A DNA stretch of 64,000 bases from NCBI GenBank assembly GCA_016705065.1, contig JADIYY010000004.1, forward strand, positions 124,001 to 188,000, written 5' to 3'. The notes beneath the pieces are model-generated. The model searched no databases and was not told the origin of the DNA. It worked only from the letters and a program-made list of their open reading frames with translations. Position 1 is the stretch's first letter, and every line of letters starts with the position of its first letter. The stretch comes from Candidatus Aalborgiella aggregata. Its GTDB lineage: Bacteria; Pseudomonadota; Gammaproteobacteria; Burkholderiales; Burkholderiaceae_C. Below are positions 60,886-64,000 of this stretch, one piece after another. The translations under genes and the position numbers were made by a program.

Positions 60886-62551
60886 CCAACGTCGGCAATT
60901 CAGGCTTGCACCTTGGCAAGCTGTACTTTTACTGAGTCTCTATATCGGCATCGTCTTGAACGGTGCTGTTTTCTTTCGGCGTTTTACCGATCTGGGAACT
61001 AACCATGCCAGCAGCAGTTTCGTTTTGGCCGAACTGGTTTTGGTCTTTGCCTTCACCGTTTTCTTGATCAGTCTGGTTGACTTGACTGGCAAGTGGTTGG
61101 CACGCACCCTCATCACATTGTTGTTAATCATTTCCGTCTTGGCCAGCTATTACATGACGGTTTTCAATGTTGTCATAGGCTATGGCGTGGTACAAGCTGT
61201 GCTAACAACCGATGTAGATTTATCCAAAGAAGCCGTTGGTATGGGTTTGTTGATATGGTTTGCGGCCTTGGCTTTGCTGCCTTTGTTTTTGTGGTGGCGC
61301 TACGTACATGTTGCGAGAAATAGTCCTGCTGCAGACACTGCTCGATTCAAACCTATTGCAGGTAAATTGATATTCATCGCCATTTTTGCCAGCATTGCCG
61401 CGCTGTTGGCGCAGCGCATGAACACATCAGCAACGGGGCAAGCTGGTGTCGGCCAAGATATTGGCCAAGCCAATTTGGTGGCACACAGTTATGTGCCCAG
61501 CAATTGGGTGGCTGGTTTGGGTATGTCCGCATCCAGCAGTTGGGATGAATGGCGTGTCAATGCTGATAAGCATTCGCCAGCAGATCAATTTCAGTACAGC
61601 CTGAATGCCGACGCGAGTGATGCGTTTGTGGTCATGGTGATTGGCGAATCGGCGCGTTCTGGTAATTTTGGCTTGTTGGGCTATGAGCGACCCACCACTC
61701 CCTTATTGGCTACCACCAAAAATTTGATTGCATTCAACGGTACATCGTGCAACACGTCGACCAAATTGTCCTTGCAGTGCATGTTTGTTCGTCCATCGGC
61801 TGTGATTGATCACGGATTGCAAGCGCCAGAAGTACGCGAAGACACGGTATTTTCGGTTTTTCGAAAACTCGGTTTCACCTCTGAGTTGTTTGCCATGCAA
61901 TCTGAAGTTTGGTTTTACAACAGTCTCAAACCCAATCATTACAAAATTCGCGAAGTCATTGCCGCAGACGATGCCAACCGTAACCAGCCTGTGCTCGATT
62001 CTTTTTTAGAAACTGAATTGAATTCCTCGGTTGCCAAGCACACCAAAGGTCGTCACATCGTGGTCTTGCACACCAAAGGCTCGCACTTCAATTACACCAG
62101 CCGCTACCCACGTGAATTTGCCAAATACCAACCTGAATGCGAAGGTGTAGATGGTGCTTGCAGCAAAGCTCAATTGATCAATTCCTACGACAACAGCATT
62201 TTGTATACCGATGCATTTTTGGCCCGCATCATCAGCAGCTTGAAAGACAAAAAAGCGATTTTGATTTACACCTCAGACCATGGTGAATCCATCGACGAAA
62301 ACCGCCATTTTCACGCCACGCCTAAACCTTTGGCACCCATCGAACAACTGCAAGTTCCCCTTTTATTTTGGGCCTCTGACGCCTATTTGACCCACCCCGC
62401 TCGTCAAAAAGCATTCACCCAATTGCAAACGGCCGCCAAATCCCCACCTACAGGTGTGGGACATGCGAATTTGTTTGATTCCTTGTTGGGATGCCTAGGT
62501 GTGAGCTCCAACAATGGCGGCATCGACGACAAGTACAATCTATGCCATTGA
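60857..62551 (+). CDS. Phosphoethanolamine transferase (EptA/CptA-like, sulfatase fold)
   Basis: 564 aa from GTG 60857; TTG 60866 is equally possible, and both overlap murA. Five N-terminal membrane helices (to about 165) are followed by a periplasmic alkaline-phosphatase-fold domain. VIGESARSGNFGLLGYERPTTP near 262 places Ser265 at the nucleophile position (Thr in EptA and MCR, Ser in CptA-like proteins). CNTSTKLSLQCMF, HTKGSHFNYTSRYP and YTSDHGESIDE are the metal and disulfide hallmarks. It should modify lipid A or LPS core with phosphoethanolamine. Confidence 0.88.
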   Translation: MPRLSDLKNNQRRQFRLAPWQAVLLLSLYIGIVLNGAVFFRRFTDLGTNHASSSFVLAELVLVFAFTVFLISLVDLTGKWLARTLITLLLIISVLASYYMTVFNVVIGYGVVQAVLTTDVDLSKEAVGMGLLIWFAALALLPLFLWWRYVHVARNSPAADTARFKPIAGKLIFIAIFASIAALLAQRMNTSATGQAGVGQDIGQANLVAHSYVPSNWVAGLGMSASSSWDEWRVNADKHSPADQFQYSLNADASDAFVVMVIGESARSGNFGLLGYERPTTPLLATTKNLIAFNGTSCNTSTKLSLQCMFVRPSAVIDHGLQAPEVREDTVFSVFRKLGFTSELFAMQSEVWFYNSLKPNHYKIREVIAADDANRNQPVLDSFLETELNSSVAKHTKGRHIVVLHTKGSHFNYTSRYPREFAKYQPECEGVDGACSKAQLINSYDNSILYTDAFLARIISSLKDKKAILIYTSDHGESIDENRHFHATPKPLAPIEQLQVPLLFWASDAYLTHPARQKAFTQLQTAAKSPPTGVGHANLFDSLLGCLGVSSNNGGIDDKYNLCH

Positions 62552-62611
62552 TTGTCTGTATTGAATTGGAGTTTTTATTTTGACTAAGCTCGCGCTACGG
62601 GGAGTACGAAT

Positions 62612-63250
62612 TTGATTACGCTTGCGCTATCAAAAGGCCGCATTTTCGAAGAAACCTTGCCGCTCTTGAAAGCCGCAGGGATTGAGGTCTTGGAAGATCC
62701 GGAAAAATCGCGCAAGTTGATTTTGACGACCAACCAACCTGATGTACGGGTGCTGGTGGTGCGCGCAACCGATGTGCCAACCTATGTGCAATACGGCGGT
62801 GCCGACATGGGTATCACTGGTAAAGACACACTCTTAGAACATGGCAGCCAAGGTTTGTACACACCGTTGGACTTGCAAATCGCCAAATGCCGAATCAGCG
62901 TTGCTGTCAAAGCAGACTTTGATTACGCCGCAGCTGTCAAGCGCGGTAGTCGCCTCAAAGTGGCCACCAAATACGTTGCGATAGCGCGCGAGTTTTTCGC
63001 CAGCAAGGGCGTGCACGTCGATTTGATTAAGCTCTACGGCAGCATGGAACTGGCCCCGCTGGTTGGCATGGCCGATGCGATTGTCGATTTGGTTTCCACA
63101 GGCAACACCCTCAAAGCCAATCACTTGGTTGAGGTGGAACACATCATGGACATCAGCTCGCGCTTGGTCGTCAACCAAGCCGCACTGAAACTCAAACAAG
63201 CTCCGATTCGCGCCATCATTGATTCGTTTGCGGGGGCGATTGGTAAATAA
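62612..63250 (+). CDS. hisG: ATP phosphoribosyltransferase HisG, short form
   Basis: 212 aa, the short form lacking the C-terminal regulatory domain, which needs HisZ (not in this window). First step of histidine synthesis. The start is TTG with GGGGAG 7 bases upstream. LALSKGRIFEETLPLL at the N-terminus, YGGADMGITGKDTLLE near 62 and the PRPP loop ADAIVDLVSTGNTLKAN near 152 are diagnostic. Its stop overlaps the hisD ATG by one base (TAATG). Confidence 0.95.
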   Translation: MITLALSKGRIFEETLPLLKAAGIEVLEDPEKSRKLILTTNQPDVRVLVVRATDVPTYVQYGGADMGITGKDTLLEHGSQGLYTPLDLQIAKCRISVAVKADFDYAAAVKRGSRLKVATKYVAIAREFFASKGVHVDLIKLYGSMELAPLVGMADAIVDLVSTGNTLKANHLVEVEHIMDISSRLVVNQAALKLKQAPIRAIIDSFAGAIGK

Positions 63251-64000
63251 TGGCTATGAATTTGCGAGCGACACCTGCACAGTTATCAACGGCTAACGCC
63301 TCCTTTGAAGCCGATTTCAAAGCACGCCTGCATTGGTCTGCTGAAACCGATGCGGGAATTGAAGACGTGGTGGCCAATATTTTGCGCGATGTGCAAACGC
63401 GTGGCGATGCGGCAGTGCTGGAATATACCAACCGTTTCGATGGCTTGAACGCGACATCGGTTGCTTCTTTGGAATTGACACAAACCGAACTCAAAGCCGC
63501 CTTTGACGCCATCCCTGCAGACCAACGCGATGCCCTGCAAGCCGCCACCAAGCGCGTTCGCAGTTACCACGAAGCACAAAAAAAAGCCAACGGTGAGAGC
63601 TGGAGTTACCGCGACGAAGCGGGCTCATTACTGGGTCAAAAAGTCACGCCGCTGGACCGCGTCGGCATCTACGTCCCAGGTGGCAAAGCCACTTACCCAT
63701 CCAGCGTGCTGATGAACGCCATCCCTGCGCATGTGGCGGGTGTGGAAGAAATCATCATGGTGGTTCCCACACCAAAGGGTGAAAAAAACCTCATGGTATT
63801 GGCCGCCGCCTACATCGCCGGTGTCAGCCGCGCTTTCACCATCGGTGGCGCACAAGCGGTGGCGGCTCTGGCCTACGGCACAGCCACCATTCCTAAAGTG
63901 GATAAAATCACTGGCCCCGGCAACGCCTATGTGGCCGCTGCCAAGCGCCGCGTATTTGGCATCGTGGGCATCGACATGATCGCAGGTCCGAGTGAAATCT
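63250..64000 (+). CDS. hisD: Histidinol dehydrogenase HisD, 3'-truncated by the window
   Basis: The ATG at 63250 overlaps the hisG stop; the frame stays open to the last base, giving 250 residues of an expected 430 or so. The N-terminus reads MAMNLRATPAQLSTANASF, followed by RGDAAVLEYTNRFDG, the substrate loop VTPLDRVGIYVPGGKATYPSSVLM near residue 130, FTIGGAQAVAALAYGT near 196 and KITGPGNAYVAAAKR near 217, all canonical. Catalyses the last two oxidation steps to histidine with zinc and NAD. Confidence 0.95.
   Translation, partial: MAMNLRATPAQLSTANASFEADFKARLHWSAETDAGIEDVVANILRDVQTRGDAAVLEYTNRFDGLNATSVASLELTQTELKAAFDAIPADQRDALQAATKRVRSYHEAQKKANGESWSYRDEAGSLLGQKVTPLDRVGIYVPGGKATYPSSVLMNAIPAHVAGVEEIIMVVPTPKGEKNLMVLAAAYIAGVSRAFTIGGAQAVAALAYGTATIPKVDKITGPGNAYVAAAKRRVFGIVGIDMIAGPSEI

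Noticed and set aside
1..64000. CRISPR arrays, insertion sequences, prophage or rRNA
   Set aside because: No regularly spaced direct repeats with spacers, no transposase or phage structural genes and no rRNA sequence were seen on either strand.

Overview
The window looks like ordinary chromosome from a betaproteobacterium of the order Burkholderiales, most like Comamonadaceae. The grounds are the run mlaFED-mlaA-mlaC-mlaB-bolA-murA-hisG-hisD, the short HisZ-dependent HisG, an orphan Bug-type solute receptor, the PHA-granule protein, and the tig-clpP-clpX-lon order. Base composition is close to half GC, low for that family, so the family assignment is an inference. No phage, plasmid, transposase, CRISPR or secretion island is visible. 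The left edge cuts sppA and the right edge cuts hisD.

Layout. 1-17.0 kb is a lipid region: a wax-ester/diacylglycerol acyltransferase, a YhhN protein, acyl-CoA-binding protein, a PHA-system protein, aroG, a zinc aminopeptidase, a molybdopterin enzyme, then a long minus-strand beta-oxidation run. That run (FadJ-type fusion, thiolase, acyl-CoA dehydrogenase, SDR, MDR, GST, SDR) sits behind a perfect TetR-like palindrome. 17.1-22.3 kb holds an RND efflux pair with a DUF2892 protein behind a promoter fused to an 18-bp operator, plus a tiny DUF3149 gene behind two FNR-like boxes. 22.3-28.5 kb holds mutL, dedA, a thioesterase, amiC, tsaE and queG, an opened-up version of the enterobacterial queG-tsaE-ami-mutL order. 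28.5-45.2 kb is mixed housekeeping and transport: AEC, Bug receptor, xerD, an FMN oxidase, an amino-acid receptor, tsaD, lysE, a beta-hydroxyacid dehydrogenase, ybbA/tesA, mnmH, an OmpA lipoprotein, patatin, metC, CorC-like, apaH. 45.2-54.7 kb has an rhlE broken by a nonsense codon, ypfJ, dcd, three tRNAs, lon, clpX, clpP and tig. 54.7-64 kb has tRNA-Leu, the Mla phospholipid-transport operon, murA, a phosphoethanolamine transferase, hisG and hisD.

The most unusual signal is a dispersed ~60-70 bp palindromic repeat, seven copies in 64 kb. Six copies lie inside protein genes without breaking them. Four are read in the sense direction and share one frame; two are read antisense and share one frame. 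They add recognisable peptides to MutL, TesA, an acyl-CoA dehydrogenase, an aminopeptidase and an amino-acid receptor, and one forms the hydrophobic core of the MlaA lipoprotein signal peptide. This resembles the in-frame palindromic elements known from Rickettsia, but the sequence is different.

At least eight genes appear to start with TTG. Gaps of more than 300 bases are described in the entries covering 21.9-22.3, 48.3-48.8 and 54.7-55.1 kb. All functional calls rest on reading motifs by eye; no database search was run.
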